DNA of 64,000 nucleotides from Rhizobium etli 8C-3 (lineage in GTDB: Bacteria > Pseudomonadota > Alphaproteobacteria > Rhizobiales > Rhizobiaceae). The position numbers were made by a program, and so were the translations under genes. The notes under the pieces were generated by a model. That model was not told where the DNA came from, searched no databases, and saw nothing but the letters and a program-made list of their open reading frames with translations. Where the stretch lies: positions 995,001 through 1,059,000 of the forward strand of contig NZ_CP017241.1 of the NCBI RefSeq assembly GCF_001908375.1, read 5' to 3'. This document shows, piece by piece, positions 29,154 through 38,927 of the stretch (within the stretch, counting starts at the first letter, position 1; each line of letters begins with the position of its first letter).

Positions 29154-30452
29154 TCAGCGGCTTGCAGTTTTCGACTGCGGCTGGGGAGCGGACAGCGAGG
29201 CGACGATAGCCTCCGTCGGTGCCAGTTGCTCCAGCGGGCCGATTGCCGAAAGCGTCGGCACAGTGTCGAAGAACAGGCGGCCGGCGAGGTCGGTGAGACG
29301 CTCGACCGTGATGCCCTCGAGCCGTTCCATCATTTCCTGATTGGAGATCGGGCCGCCGTAGAGCATCATCTGGCGGGCGATCTGGCCGGCGCGGGCCGCA
29401 GGGCTTTCCTGTCCCATCAGAAGCTGGGCGCGAATCTGCGCGCGGGCGCGCTCGATCTCCTTCTGCTCGATGAAGCCGGCAGACTTATGCAACTCGTCAA
29501 TGATCACCGGTACGAGTTCGGGAAGGTTTTCGCCGCCGGTTGCGGCATGGATGCCGAAGATGCCGGTGTCGGAAAAGCCCCAGTGGAAGGCATAGATCGA
29601 ATAGCAGAGGCCGCGAATTTCGCGCACCTCCTGGAAGAGGCGGGAAGACATGCCGCCGCCGAGGATGTTGGCAAGGATCTGCGAACAGTAGAAGTCGCGG
29701 GCATGATAGGCCTTGCCCTCGAAACCGAGCAGGATCTGCGCGTCCATCAGGTCGCGCGTCTCGCGCACGCTGCCTCCGATATAGCGGGCGGTCTCGATAA
29801 CCGGTGGAGCGCTTGGCGCGGTCGGCAGGCTCGCGAAGCGTTCTTCCACCATGCGCACGAATTCGTCGTGATCGACTGCGCCGGCGGCAACGACGAACAT
29901 CCGATCGGTCGTATAGTTGCGGCCGAGATAGTTGCGAATCTGTTGCGGCGAGAAGGAGACGACGGTCTCGGGCGTGCCGAGGATGGCGCGGCCAAGCGTC
30001 TGGTTGCGATAGGCGATCTCGGAAAACTTGTCGAAGACCACGTCGTCGGGCGTATCGTTTGCCGCATTGATCTCCTGCAGGATCACCTGCTTCTCGCGTT
30101 CGAGCTCGTCTTCCTCGAAGGCCGATTCGGTCAGAATGTCGGCGAGGATATCGACGGCAAGCGGTACGTAATCCTTCAGCACGCGGGCGTAGTAGGACGT
30201 CGTTTCAGTCGAGGTGGCAGCGTTCACTTCGCCGCCTACATCCTCGATTTCCTCGGCGATGTCGCGGGCCGAGCGACGAGCGGTACCCTTGAACGCCATG
30301 TGTTCGAGCAGGTGGGCTATACCATGCTCGTCTTCCGTTTCGTTGCGCGAACCCGATTTTATCCAGACACCCAGAGCGACGCTTTCAAGATGCGGCATGG
30401 TCTGGGTTACTACTGTCAGCCCGGATTTGAGCCGGGTGCACTCAACTGTCAT
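29154..30452 (-). CDS. M16 family zinc metallopeptidase (processing-peptidase-like)
   Basis: This 432-residue pitrilysin-family peptidase has the inverted zinc motif HxxEH in GIAHLLEHMAFKGT at about residues 45-58 and a downstream metal glutamate around DVGGEVNAATSTETTSYYA. The second half (FSDTGIFGIHAATG) forms the paired domain that closes over the substrate. Alphaproteobacterial members resemble the mitochondrial processing peptidase beta subunit. It is 25 bases downstream of thrC and upstream of the GNAT gene, in the same operon. Confidence 0.93.
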   Translation of the reverse strand: MTVECTRLKSGLTVVTQTMPHLESVALGVWIKSGSRNETEDEHGIAHLLEHMAFKGTARRSARDIAEEIEDVGGEVNAATSTETTSYYARVLKDYVPLAVDILADILTESAFEEDELEREKQVILQEINAANDTPDDVVFDKFSEIAYRNQTLGRAILGTPETVVSFSPQQIRNYLGRNYTTDRMFVVAAGAVDHDEFVRMVEERFASLPTAPSAPPVIETARYIGGSVRETRDLMDAQILLGFEGKAYHARDFYCSQILANILGGGMSSRLFQEVREIRGLCYSIYAFHWGFSDTGIFGIHAATGGENLPELVPVIIDELHKSAGFIEQKEIERARAQIRAQLLMGQESPAARAGQIARQMMLYGGPISNQEMMERLEGITVERLTDLAGRLFFDTVPTLSAIGPLEQLAPTEAIVASLSAPQPQSKTASR

Positions 30453-30477
30453 TGGCTATCTTTCTGCGCCTGCCGCA

Positions 30478-31878
30478 TCACGTCCGGGTGTGCTTGCTGA
30501 TGAAACCTTCAACGGCCTTAAGTTCCGGATCGACGACTTGGAAGCGCTCCTCCTTAAGCATCAGACCAGCAAGCCACGTCGGAAGCGTCGGGTCAATACC
30601 GGAGGCGGATTTTACCGCGGCGGGGAATTTTGCCGGGTGCGCGGTCGCAAGCGTCACCATCGGCGTGTTCGGCTTGTCGTGCTTGGCGGCAACGAAGGCG
30701 CCGATTGCCGAATGCGGATCGAGAAGATAGCCGGTGGCGGCGTAGGTATTCTTGATCGTCTGCGCCACCTGCTTCTCGCTGGCGCGACCGGCGCGGAAGT
30801 CCTTCTTGATGGCGGCAAGCGCCTCCGGCGCGATCTCGAATCCATTCGACTGCTTCAGGCTGTCCATTGCGTGGCGCACCTTGGAAGCGTCCCGATCATA
30901 GGCTTCGAAAAGCAGGCGCTCGAAATTCGAGGAAATCTGGATGTCCATCGACGGCGAAGTCGTGGCCTTGACCTCCTTCATGTCGTAGCGGCCGGTCTTC
31001 ATCGTGCGGGCGAGGATGTCGTTCTCGTTGGTCGCGATCACCAGCTTGCCGATCGGCAGGCCCATGCGTTTGGCCGCGTAGCCAGCGAAGATGTCGCCAA
31101 AATTGCCGGTCGGTACGGTAAACGAAACCTTACGATCCGGTCCACCGAGTGCGATCGCCGTCGTGAAGTAATAGACGATCTGGGCCATGATGCGTGCCCA
31201 GTTGATCGAGTTGACACCGGAAAGGCGAACCTTTTGCCGGAAGGCGGCGTCGTTGAACATCGCCTTGACGAGGTTCTGGCAGTCGTCGAAATTGCCCTTG
31301 ACCGCCAGCGCGTGAACATTGGGAGCCGTTGATGTCGTCATCTGCCGCTGCTGCACCGGCGAGACCTTGCCGTGCGGGAAGAGTATGAATATATCGGTGC
31401 GCTCGCGGCCGGCGAAGGCGTCGATGGCCGCACCACCCGTATCTCCCGAGGTTGCGCCGATGATCGTAGCCCGCTCGCCGCGCTTTTCCAGCGCATAGTC
31501 CATCAGGCGTGCCAGAAGCTGCATTGCCACGTCCTTGAAGGCGAGCGTGGTGCCGTGGAAAAGCTCCATGACGAAGCTGTTTTGTCCCGTCTGCACGAGC
31601 GGAGCGATCGCCGGATGGCGGAAAGTGCCATAAGCTTCGTCGATCATCGCCCGGAACGTGGAGGCGGGAATTTCGTCGTTCGTAAAGGGCGACAGGATCG
31701 TAAAGGCGATCTCCTGGTAGCTCTTGCCGCGCAGCGCTCGGATCTCCTTCTTGGAGAAATGCGGCCATTGCCGCGGGACATAAAGGCCGCCATCGCGCGC
31801 AAGACCCGTCAGCAACGCATCGCAAAAGCCGAGAGATGGGGCCTCGCCGCGGGTCGAGATATAGTCCACGTTCTTCAT
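30478..31878 (-). CDS. thrC: Threonine synthase
   Basis: This PLP enzyme converts O-phosphohomoserine to threonine. The 466-residue product starts with MKNVDYISTRGEAPSLGF and has the PLP lysine in LAFKDVAMQLLARLM, SGDTGGAAIDAFAG for phosphate binding, and NWARIMAQIVYYF. It provides the step after ThrB (7988-8953 in this window). It heads a reverse-strand cluster with the M16 peptidase, GNAT and EAL genes. Confidence 0.96.
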   Translation of the reverse strand: MKNVDYISTRGEAPSLGFCDALLTGLARDGGLYVPRQWPHFSKKEIRALRGKSYQEIAFTILSPFTNDEIPASTFRAMIDEAYGTFRHPAIAPLVQTGQNSFVMELFHGTTLAFKDVAMQLLARLMDYALEKRGERATIIGATSGDTGGAAIDAFAGRERTDIFILFPHGKVSPVQQRQMTTSTAPNVHALAVKGNFDDCQNLVKAMFNDAAFRQKVRLSGVNSINWARIMAQIVYYFTTAIALGGPDRKVSFTVPTGNFGDIFAGYAAKRMGLPIGKLVIATNENDILARTMKTGRYDMKEVKATTSPSMDIQISSNFERLLFEAYDRDASKVRHAMDSLKQSNGFEIAPEALAAIKKDFRAGRASEKQVAQTIKNTYAATGYLLDPHSAIGAFVAAKHDKPNTPMVTLATAHPAKFPAAVKSASGIDPTLPTWLAGLMLKEERFQVVDPELKAVEGFISKHTRT

Positions 31879-32077
31879 CCTTGAGGTTATGGCCGGAGGA
31901 AATCCGGATAGAGGAGCCCGGCGGCTGAATTGCAGCAGATCGAAATGTGCGTCAAAACGGTTCTACCCAATCGATTTTTCTTTGCGCCGCTGATATAGAC
32001 CATCGCAAACTGTCACGAAAGGCCCTGCAAGCAAGACTTCGGGCCTGCCAGAAACTTTGTAAGAGGGTGGAATAATC

Positions 32078-32725
32078 GTGTTCGGCAAAGTCTCGCGTCT
32101 CATCGTTTCCGTATCAGTCGCCGCTCTTCTTGCCAGCTGCAATTCCCTGGGCGTCGGCGGTGAAGGCAAGTCTGCCGAAGCGCCTGCGCAGCCAAACGGC
32201 AATGCCCAGATCATGCCGCTTGCTCCCGCCAATCCATCTTCCAGCGACAAGCCGATCGGCACAGCGACCAACGTCCAAGGTACTGCGCAGCCGGTCGTCC
32301 AGGGCTCCTGCCCGCAGATCTACATGAAGGATCAGGACGCGATCTTCCGCACCTATGCCAAAGGCAAGACGGGTGACAACAGCCAGATCGTCCATCAGGC
32401 GGCAATCGGCGACTACACGCGTCAGTGCACGCTGAACGAACAGAACCTGACGATGACGATCGTGGCGCAGATCCGCCTGATCGCCGGCCCGGCCGGCGGC
32501 CCCGGCCGCATTACGCTGCCGGTCCGGATTACCGCCTTCGACGGCCAGGATGTGGTTACGACGGAAGTGGTTCCGTTTACTGCCGAAATTCCGGCGGGGC
32601 AGACGGCCGCCCAGGTCCTCTTCCGCAAGGACGGCTTCAAGCTGCCCGTCGGCTCCGGCGCGCTGGTCCGCGTCAATGTCGGTTTCGATCAGGGCCCGGC
32701 TGCAAAGACCAAGAAGAGCAGCTAA
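32078..32725 (+). CDS. Putative lipoprotein of unknown function
   Basis: This 215-residue protein has a lipoprotein signal peptide with lipobox LLASCNS (cysteine at about residue 21), followed by a low-complexity Ala/Pro/Ser linker and a globular C-terminal part rich in beta strands (ITLPVRITAFDGQDVVTTE). A basic tail KTKKSS ends it. The start is a GTG at 32078 after AGAGGGTGGA. Homologues are typical of rhizobia, but I know no function. It is divergent from thrC. Confidence 0.72.
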   Translation: MFGKVSRLIVSVSVAALLASCNSLGVGGEGKSAEAPAQPNGNAQIMPLAPANPSSSDKPIGTATNVQGTAQPVVQGSCPQIYMKDQDAIFRTYAKGKTGDNSQIVHQAAIGDYTRQCTLNEQNLTMTIVAQIRLIAGPAGGPGRITLPVRITAFDGQDVVTTEVVPFTAEIPAGQTAAQVLFRKDGFKLPVGSGALVRVNVGFDQGPAAKTKKSS

Positions 32726-32747
32726 GAGCCGGCGCCGGCCCCCTTTT

Positions 32748-33437
32748 TCAGAAGACGCCAGCCCATTCCGAAAGAGCGGCAACGACTTCCGGCAGGTCCT
32801 TCATCCGCGAGATGACCGTCTCCGCTCCGGCATCCGTCAGGCGGTCGGCGTGCGAGGAATAGGTATGCGATGCGCCGGTGAAGCCGATGACGCGCATACC
32901 GGCATCGCGTGCCGCATGGACGCCATGGACTGAATCTTCGACGACGACGGTCTTCGACGGCGAGACGCCCATCTTTTCGGCGCCATGCAAGAAGATGTCC
33001 GGCTTCGGCTTGACGCGATCCGGCCCGAGATCTTTTGCGGAAAAGACGTTGGGATCAAACAGCTTTTTCAGCCCCACCTTTCCGAGCATCATGTCGAGCC
33101 GGTGCGTGCTGGAATTCGAGCAGACGCAACGCTTCAAGGCAAGGCGCGAGATGGCGAACTCGACACCTGGAATCGCCTGGACGTCCTGTTCGAGGCGCAG
33201 GTCGAGCAGCTTTTCGGATTTGTCGAGCAGCGAGGCGGAAAGTGGAATGCTCGCTTCGCGTTCCACCTGCAGAAGAATGTTCTTCCAGGTCATGCCTGCG
33301 AAGCGCTCCGCCATCTCTTCGCCACTGATCGGATAGCCTGCGTCAGTCAGAAGCTTGGACTCCACATCCGCCGCAATGATTTCGGAATCGACCAGAACGC
33401 CGTCGCAGTCGAAGATAATGAGGTCGAAGCCGTCCAT
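32748..33437 (-). CDS. HAD family hydrolase (beta-phosphoglucomutase-like)
   Basis: This 229-residue haloacid-dehalogenase superfamily phosphatase has motif I FDCDGVLVDSE (nucleophile and acid aspartates), motif II in CSNSSTHRL, the motif III lysine in DRVKPKPDIF and motif IV VVVEDSVHGVHAARDAG. It has a helical cap of the subclass I type. Likely substrates are sugar phosphates or phosphoglycolate, not specified by sequence. It lies alone, divergent from the ArsR and NIPSNAP group. Confidence 0.92.
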   Translation of the reverse strand: MDGFDLIIFDCDGVLVDSEIIAADVESKLLTDAGYPISGEEMAERFAGMTWKNILLQVEREASIPLSASLLDKSEKLLDLRLEQDVQAIPGVEFAISRLALKRCVCSNSSTHRLDMMLGKVGLKKLFDPNVFSAKDLGPDRVKPKPDIFLHGAEKMGVSPSKTVVVEDSVHGVHAARDAGMRVIGFTGASHTYSSHADRLTDAGAETVISRMKDLPEVVAALSEWAGVF

Positions 33438-33558
33438 GTACTCTCAAGCCTTGTTGGGGATGATGCGGACTTACACGATGGCCGTCGAAAGCTCAACCGG
33501 TACGCCGGCATGTCTGGAATGCGCCGCGCGGGCAGCTCGCGGCTGACGTTTTGGCAGC

Positions 33559-34245
33559 TCAGGCTTCCAGCGGAAAGAGTGACAGGAACTGCTGCTCGCC
33601 TTGGGGCGAAAAGTTCACGGTGCGGCTTTCCGCCGTCCGCCGCGCCCAACCCCTGTCGAAGAAAGTCGAAAGCAGCGCCTTGCCGAGACTGCCGGCCAGA
33701 TGCGCGCGGCGTTCGCTCCAGTCGAGACATGAGCGGCAGAGCGGCCGGCGGGACGCTCTGAGGCCGGAGACATCTATGCCGATGCATTGGAGCCGGCTCT
33801 CGCCTTTCGGGGTGACCGCCAATCCTTCGCCGATTGCCTCGATCGCACCCGAAGCCACGAGACTGTCGAGCATGCGCACGCCGTAATCGCCGGCCAGATG
33901 GTCGTAGCAGATGCGTGCCTTGCGCAGCGCCGGTTCCTTCGGACCCGGCTGGTGGCGCAGATGTCCGCGGCTTGCAGCAAAACCCATCATGGTCTCGATC
34001 AAAAGGGCAGTTGCTTCGTCTGCAAGTTTGAAATAGCGGTGACGACCCTGCTTTCGCTGGGTAAGCAGGCCGCCGGTTTCGAGCTTGGCGAGATGCGTGC
34101 TTGCCGTCTGCAAGGTGATGCCGCCGACTGCCGCAAGCTCGGTTGCCGTCAAGGCCCGTCCGCTTGACAGCGCAGCCAGCATGTTGGCGCGTGCTGGATC
34201 GCCGATCAGCGCTCCGATCTGGGCAATATCCGGTCCTTCTTTCAT
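33559..34245 (-). CDS. ArsR family regulator with C-terminal extension
   Basis: This 228-residue protein has an N-terminal winged helix (ALTATELAAVGGITLQTASTHLAKLETGGLLTQ) and a C-terminal extension of about 110 residues containing CRSCLDWSERRAHLAGSLG. Ordinary ArsR proteins are about half this size, so the extension is probably a ligand or redox domain. The ATG at 34245 (MKEGPDIAQIGAL) is chosen because the longer open frame runs antisense through the NIPSNAP gene. It is divergent from NIPSNAP and ABM and likely controls them. Confidence 0.85.
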   Translation of the reverse strand: MKEGPDIAQIGALIGDPARANMLAALSSGRALTATELAAVGGITLQTASTHLAKLETGGLLTQRKQGRHRYFKLADEATALLIETMMGFAASRGHLRHQPGPKEPALRKARICYDHLAGDYGVRMLDSLVASGAIEAIGEGLAVTPKGESRLQCIGIDVSGLRASRRPLCRSCLDWSERRAHLAGSLGKALLSTFFDRGWARRTAESRTVNFSPQGEQQFLSLFPLEA

Positions 34246-34317
34246 ACTTCGATCGTAACCGAAGCATTGTGGTCGCGCAATGTGCGAAAACTTCTTCACA
34301 AGCAAAGGAGAAAAGTG

Positions 34318-34647
34318 ATGCTGACTTGCTTCATCCGCTACGAAATCGACCCCTTCAAAAAGGATGCCTTTACCGAGTATGCGCGTGCCTGGGGGCAGGC
34401 AATTCCACGCAACGGTGCCGATCTCATCGGCTATTTCGGCCCGCACGAGGGGTCCGCAACGACTGCCTACGGCGTCTACAATGTCGAGACCCTCGCTGCC
34501 TATGAGGCCTATCGCGCCCGCCTTGCAGCCGATCCGCTCGGCAAGGCGAACTACGAATTCGCCAAACGCGAGCGCTTCATCCTGAAGGAAGACCGCATCT
34601 TCCTGAAGAACGTGTCCGTTCCTCATTCTGCGCCGGTGCTGCCATGA
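34318..34647 (+). CDS. NIPSNAP family protein
   Basis: This 109-residue single-domain protein has a ferredoxin-like fold: MLTCFIRYEIDPFKKDAFTEYARAW at the N-terminus, then GADLIGYFGPHEGS and RERFILKEDRIF. These features match the bacterial NIPSNAP family, which has no well-defined activity. The ATG at 34318 follows AAGGAGAAA. Its stop overlaps the ATG of the next gene (ATGA), so it is coupled to it. Confidence 0.82.
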   Translation: MLTCFIRYEIDPFKKDAFTEYARAWGQAIPRNGADLIGYFGPHEGSATTAYGVYNVETLAAYEAYRARLAADPLGKANYEFAKRERFILKEDRIFLKNVSVPHSAPVLP

Positions 34648-34991
34648 TCGCCGTCATCTTCGAAGTCGTGCCCGTTATGGGCGAACGCCACAAATACCTC
34701 GACCTTGCCGGCGAGTTGCGCGCCGAACTGGAAAAGATCGACGGCTTCATTTCGGTTGAGCGCTTCGAAAGCCTGACGATGCGCGGCAAGCTGCTGTCCT
34801 TGTCCTTCTGGCGTGACGAGGAGGCGGTCAGACAGTGGCGCAATCTCGACGCCCACCGCGCCGCGCAAAAGGCAGGCCGCAAGGGCATCTTCGCCGACTA
34901 TCGCCTGCGCATCGGCAATGTCGTTCGAGACTACGGCATGTTCGAGCGGGAGGAAACGCCGGTCGATAGCCGGCAGGAGCATGCGGCTTAG
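34644..34991 (+). CDS. Antibiotic biosynthesis monooxygenase (ABM) domain protein
   Basis: This 115-residue protein has an ABM-type ferredoxin-like fold: MIAVIFEVVPVMGERHKYLD, then DGFISVERFESLTMRGKLLSLSFW and WRNLDAHRAAQKAG near the end. Some members oxidise polyketides or degrade heme, but small ABM proteins have varied or unknown roles. It overlaps the NIPSNAP gene by four bases and is the second gene of the ArsR-divergent pair. Confidence 0.82.
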   Translation: MIAVIFEVVPVMGERHKYLDLAGELRAELEKIDGFISVERFESLTMRGKLLSLSFWRDEEAVRQWRNLDAHRAAQKAGRKGIFADYRLRIGNVVRDYGMFEREETPVDSRQEHAA

Positions 34992-35074
34992 CCAGGTTCA
35001 TTCATGAAAGATGCAGCGTTTACTTCTGCGTTCTGCATTTTGTTTCTCGAAATCATCCACCGGTTCAGGCTTTG

Positions 35075-35117
35075 GTAACCAACTTGAGTAACCATAACGG
35101 CGAGTAAAAGCGTAACG
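35075..35117 (+). promoter_or_regulatory. GTAAC repeats in the ccrM upstream region
   Basis: GTAACC occurs at 35075 and 35088 (13 bases apart), followed by TAAC and GTAA variants up to the start of ccrM at 35137. The arrangement suggests a binding site of a regulator. It does not fit the CtrA spacing of TTAA-N7-TTAA, and the identity is unknown. Confidence 0.3.
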
Positions 35118-35124
35118 TGTATAA

Positions 35125-36267
<1,143 letters not shown>

Positions 36268-36337
36268 GCAGCGGCCTGACCTGATCGAGACTACCTTCTT
36301 CCGGTTTTAGTACCTCCAGTCGCGGAAGAAGGCCTAC

Positions 36338-36374
36338 GGCGCCCGGGATCAACACCCCGGGCGCCTTTTCTTTT
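36338..36374 (+). terminator. Rho-independent terminator after ccrM
   Basis: GGCGCCCGGG pairs perfectly with CCCGGGCGCC through an 8-base loop, followed by TTTTCTTTT. It lies 70 bases after the ccrM stop and just past the end of the reverse-strand HAD gene. Confidence 0.92.
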
Positions 36375-36387
36375 CAGCGCCAGTTCG

Positions 36388-37005
36388 TCACCTTGTTCTT
36401 ACGCCATAGTCGGCAAGATCGCTGCGCAGCTTGTCGGCACCGGTGAATAGCACCGCGTTCCACCCTGCCGCCCTTGCGCCCTCGACATTGGCAGGCGCGT
36501 CGTCGATGAAGATCGTCGCCGCCGGTTCCAGGTTGAAGCTCCTCATATGCGTTTCATAGATCGCGATATCCGGCTTGATGAGTCCGACATCGCCAGAAAC
36601 GGTAACGCCGCGCGGTTTCCTCAGGAAGGCAAAGCGCTTCTGCGCCTCGCGGAACGTATCGGATGCGAAATTCGTCAGCATTGTCACATCGCGGCCCTCC
36701 GCAATCAGCGCTTCCATGATTGCGACACTGTCCTCGTAGGCATGGGGCACCATTTCGTGCCAGTACTTGCGGAAGGCGCGGATATGCTCTTCACGCGTTG
36801 GATGGGTTTCAATCAGCAGCGCTTCGGCATCCGGCCAGGTGCGTCCGCGGTCCTGCTCGATGTTCCAGTCATGCGTGCAGACGTTGTCGAAAAACCACTT
36901 GCGTTCGGCCGCGTCTGGAATGAGGCGGCTGTAGGGAATATTCGGATCGTAGTGGATAAGAACTTTGCCAATATCAAAAACGATATGGCGGATTGATGCA
37001 GTCAT
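36388..37005 (-). CDS. HAD family hydrolase (subclass IA)
   Basis: This 205-residue phosphatase-like protein starts HIVFDIGKVLIHYDP (motif I, though the second residue after the nucleophile aspartate is glycine instead of the usual aspartate), continues with MLTNFASDT (motif II), the lysine in LIKPDIAIY and FIDDAPANVEGARAAGWNAV (motif IV). The cap is helical. The D-x-G variant in motif I may weaken or change phosphatase activity. It follows mutY by three bases in the same operon. Confidence 0.9.
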   Translation of the reverse strand: MTASIRHIVFDIGKVLIHYDPNIPYSRLIPDAAERKWFFDNVCTHDWNIEQDRGRTWPDAEALLIETHPTREEHIRAFRKYWHEMVPHAYEDSVAIMEALIAEGRDVTMLTNFASDTFREAQKRFAFLRKPRGVTVSGDVGLIKPDIAIYETHMRSFNLEPAATIFIDDAPANVEGARAAGWNAVLFTGADKLRSDLADYGVRTR

Positions 37006-37008
37006 GGG

Positions 37009-38103
37009 TCATCCCTTGGGCATTGCAAACACAAGAGGAATAGCCGTGGCGATCGCTTTTTTCATGATGGTCGGCAGCGCCTGCGCTTCAAGATTTGTAA
37101 CCGGCTCCCACCATTTGTCATCAGTCGGAATTTGCGATGGGATCGCGGCGCGGTAGATCGAAAGCCGGAGTTCGAAATGTGTGAAGACATGGATGACGCT
37201 GCCGCATGGTTCCCATTGTGCCGGAAAGGGCGCTGCATCCGCGGAAGTTTCCCCATCCGCGCGCGATGTCCAAGCGGTCGTCGGCACCTCCGTCATGCCG
37301 CCGAGCAGTCCGCTTGCGATCCGCCGCCCCAGGAGGATTTCGCCGTCAGCGGTCACGGCGACGAAAGCGGCACCGCGCCGGACCGGCTTTTGCTTCTTTG
37401 CCGCCTTCACCGGAAACTGCTCGGGATCATGCAGGCGAAGCGCCTCGCACGATCCCCTGAACGGACAGAGCGAACAGGCCGGCCGTTTCGGCGTACAGAT
37501 CGTCGCGCCGAGATCCATCATCGCCTGCGCGAAATCCCCGGGTCTGTCGGCCGGCGTCAGGTGCGCCACCTTCTGCTTCATCAGCGGCTTGCCGGCCGGA
37601 AGCGGTGTCGCGATCGCATACAGCCGGGAGATCACACGCTCGACATTGCCGTCCATGACGGCAGCCTGCCGATTGAAGGCAATGGCCGCGACCGCCGCAG
37701 CCGTATAGTCGCCGATGCCCGGCAGTGATTTCAGACCGTCCTCCGTATCTGGAAAGATGCCGTCATATTGCGTGGCGACCGCTTCAGCGCATTTCTTGAG
37801 ATTGCGGGCGCGGGCGTAGTAGCCGAGCCCTGCCCAGGCTGCCATGACATCGTCGTTCGGCGCCTCGGCGAGGTCGCGAACCGTTGGCCAGCGCGCCAGA
37901 AAATTGGCGAAATAGGGCTTCACGGCCCGCACGGTCGTCTGCTGCAGCATGACTTCCGAAAGCCAGACGCGATAGGGATCGGCCCTTACGCCGCGCGCTG
38001 CCATCGCCGGGCACACGCGCCAGGGCAGGTCGCGGTGATGCCGGTCGTACCAGTCGAGAAGGTGCGTTGCGCAAGGGGCGTCGAGTGTCGTTGATGTCAT
38101 CAT
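37009..38103 (-). CDS. mutY: A/G-specific adenine glycosylase
   Basis: MutY removes adenine mispaired with 8-oxoguanine. The product has the helix-hairpin-helix LKSLPGIGDYTAAAVAAIAF, an iron-sulfur cluster motif C-x6-C-x2-C-x5-C (CTPKRPACSLCPFRGSC) and a C-terminal NUDIX-like domain for 8-oxoG recognition. Starts at 38115 (GTG), 38103 and 38100 are all in frame without a clear ribosome site; I chose the first ATG, giving 364 residues. It is divergent from the DUF721 gene and followed by the HAD gene. Confidence 0.95.
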   Translation of the reverse strand: MMTSTTLDAPCATHLLDWYDRHHRDLPWRVCPAMAARGVRADPYRVWLSEVMLQQTTVRAVKPYFANFLARWPTVRDLAEAPNDDVMAAWAGLGYYARARNLKKCAEAVATQYDGIFPDTEDGLKSLPGIGDYTAAAVAAIAFNRQAAVMDGNVERVISRLYAIATPLPAGKPLMKQKVAHLTPADRPGDFAQAMMDLGATICTPKRPACSLCPFRGSCEALRLHDPEQFPVKAAKKQKPVRRGAAFVAVTADGEILLGRRIASGLLGGMTEVPTTAWTSRADGETSADAAPFPAQWEPCGSVIHVFTHFELRLSIYRAAIPSQIPTDDKWWEPVTNLEAQALPTIMKKAIATAIPLVFAMPKG

Positions 38104-38197
38104 TTGCCGCGGCACGGGGAAGTGACCTATACTTGCCGGAGCAATGCTGCGCGATCAAGGCGGCAGCGCCGAATGGCGGCGGCATCGGAAGGTTTCG

Positions 38198-38686
38198 ATG
38201 AGTTATCCACGTAAAGCTGAAAAGCAGATATCCGAACTGGCGAACGGCCTGATCGACCCGGTGCTTGCAAAACGGGCGGGCATCAACACCGCGCTGCTCG
38301 GTTGCTGGGATGAAATTGCCGGCGCGGATTTCGCCGACTGCACACGTCCGGAAAAGATCGCCTGGGCGCGCAGCAGCGAAGGCGGCACCTATAAGCCCGG
38401 TGTCCTGACGATCGCCTGCGAAGGCGCCCGCGCTCTGTTTTTGACGCACGCGCAGGGCGAGCTCATCCAGCGCATCAACAGCTTCTTCGGCTTTGCTGCC
38501 GTCCACCAGATCCGTATCGTCCAGAAGCACGTTTCGCAAGCTCCAAAGCGCTCCCGCACTCCGCCGCCACTGAAGGGCGAGGCTGCCCGCAAGCTTGAAG
38601 ACATGATGGAAGGCATCGAGGACGACAAGCTGCGCCAGGCGGTGAAGCGGCTGGGAACTGCGGTGCTGGGGAAGGGGCGCAGATAG
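38198..38686 (+). CDS. DUF721 (DciA-like) protein
   Basis: This 162-residue protein of the DUF721 family has a KH-like N-terminal domain (AGINTALLGCWDEIAGADFADC) and the LTIACEGARALFLTHAQGELIQRIN block, followed by a Lys/Arg/Pro-rich flexible tail. DciA members bind the replicative helicase DnaB and help load it, but this relative may differ. The ATG at 38198 follows GGAAGG, while an upstream TTG-type start at 38144 has no ribosome site. Order with mutY, DsbA and smc is conserved in rhizobia. Confidence 0.85.
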   Translation: MSYPRKAEKQISELANGLIDPVLAKRAGINTALLGCWDEIAGADFADCTRPEKIAWARSSEGGTYKPGVLTIACEGARALFLTHAQGELIQRINSFFGFAAVHQIRIVQKHVSQAPKRSRTPPPLKGEAARKLEDMMEGIEDDKLRQAVKRLGTAVLGKGRR

Positions 38687-38927
38687 CGGACTTTGAAGAA
38701 CCGTCGTCGACTTTACAAAAGCAGCGTTCAAAGACTGAGGCTGTTCGATACCTGCAGAAATACGCCTGCCGCTTTTTGTCCAAGCTGAATGCAGATGCGA
38801 CGCACAACGCAAGCTTTCGTCCCACCAAGGTCACAATTCTTTGAAGTAAGTTGCCGAAGCGTGCCTTGTTCGCGGCCGCGTGCCGTTATATCGCACATTG
38901 AGCCGCCACTCTCGATTAGGGGAACCC

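Noticed and set aside
29118..30500. A 460-codon plus-strand frame opposite the M16 peptidase
   Set aside because: No motif or ribosome site; the reverse strand carries the HLLEH zinc motif and a normal-length peptidase.
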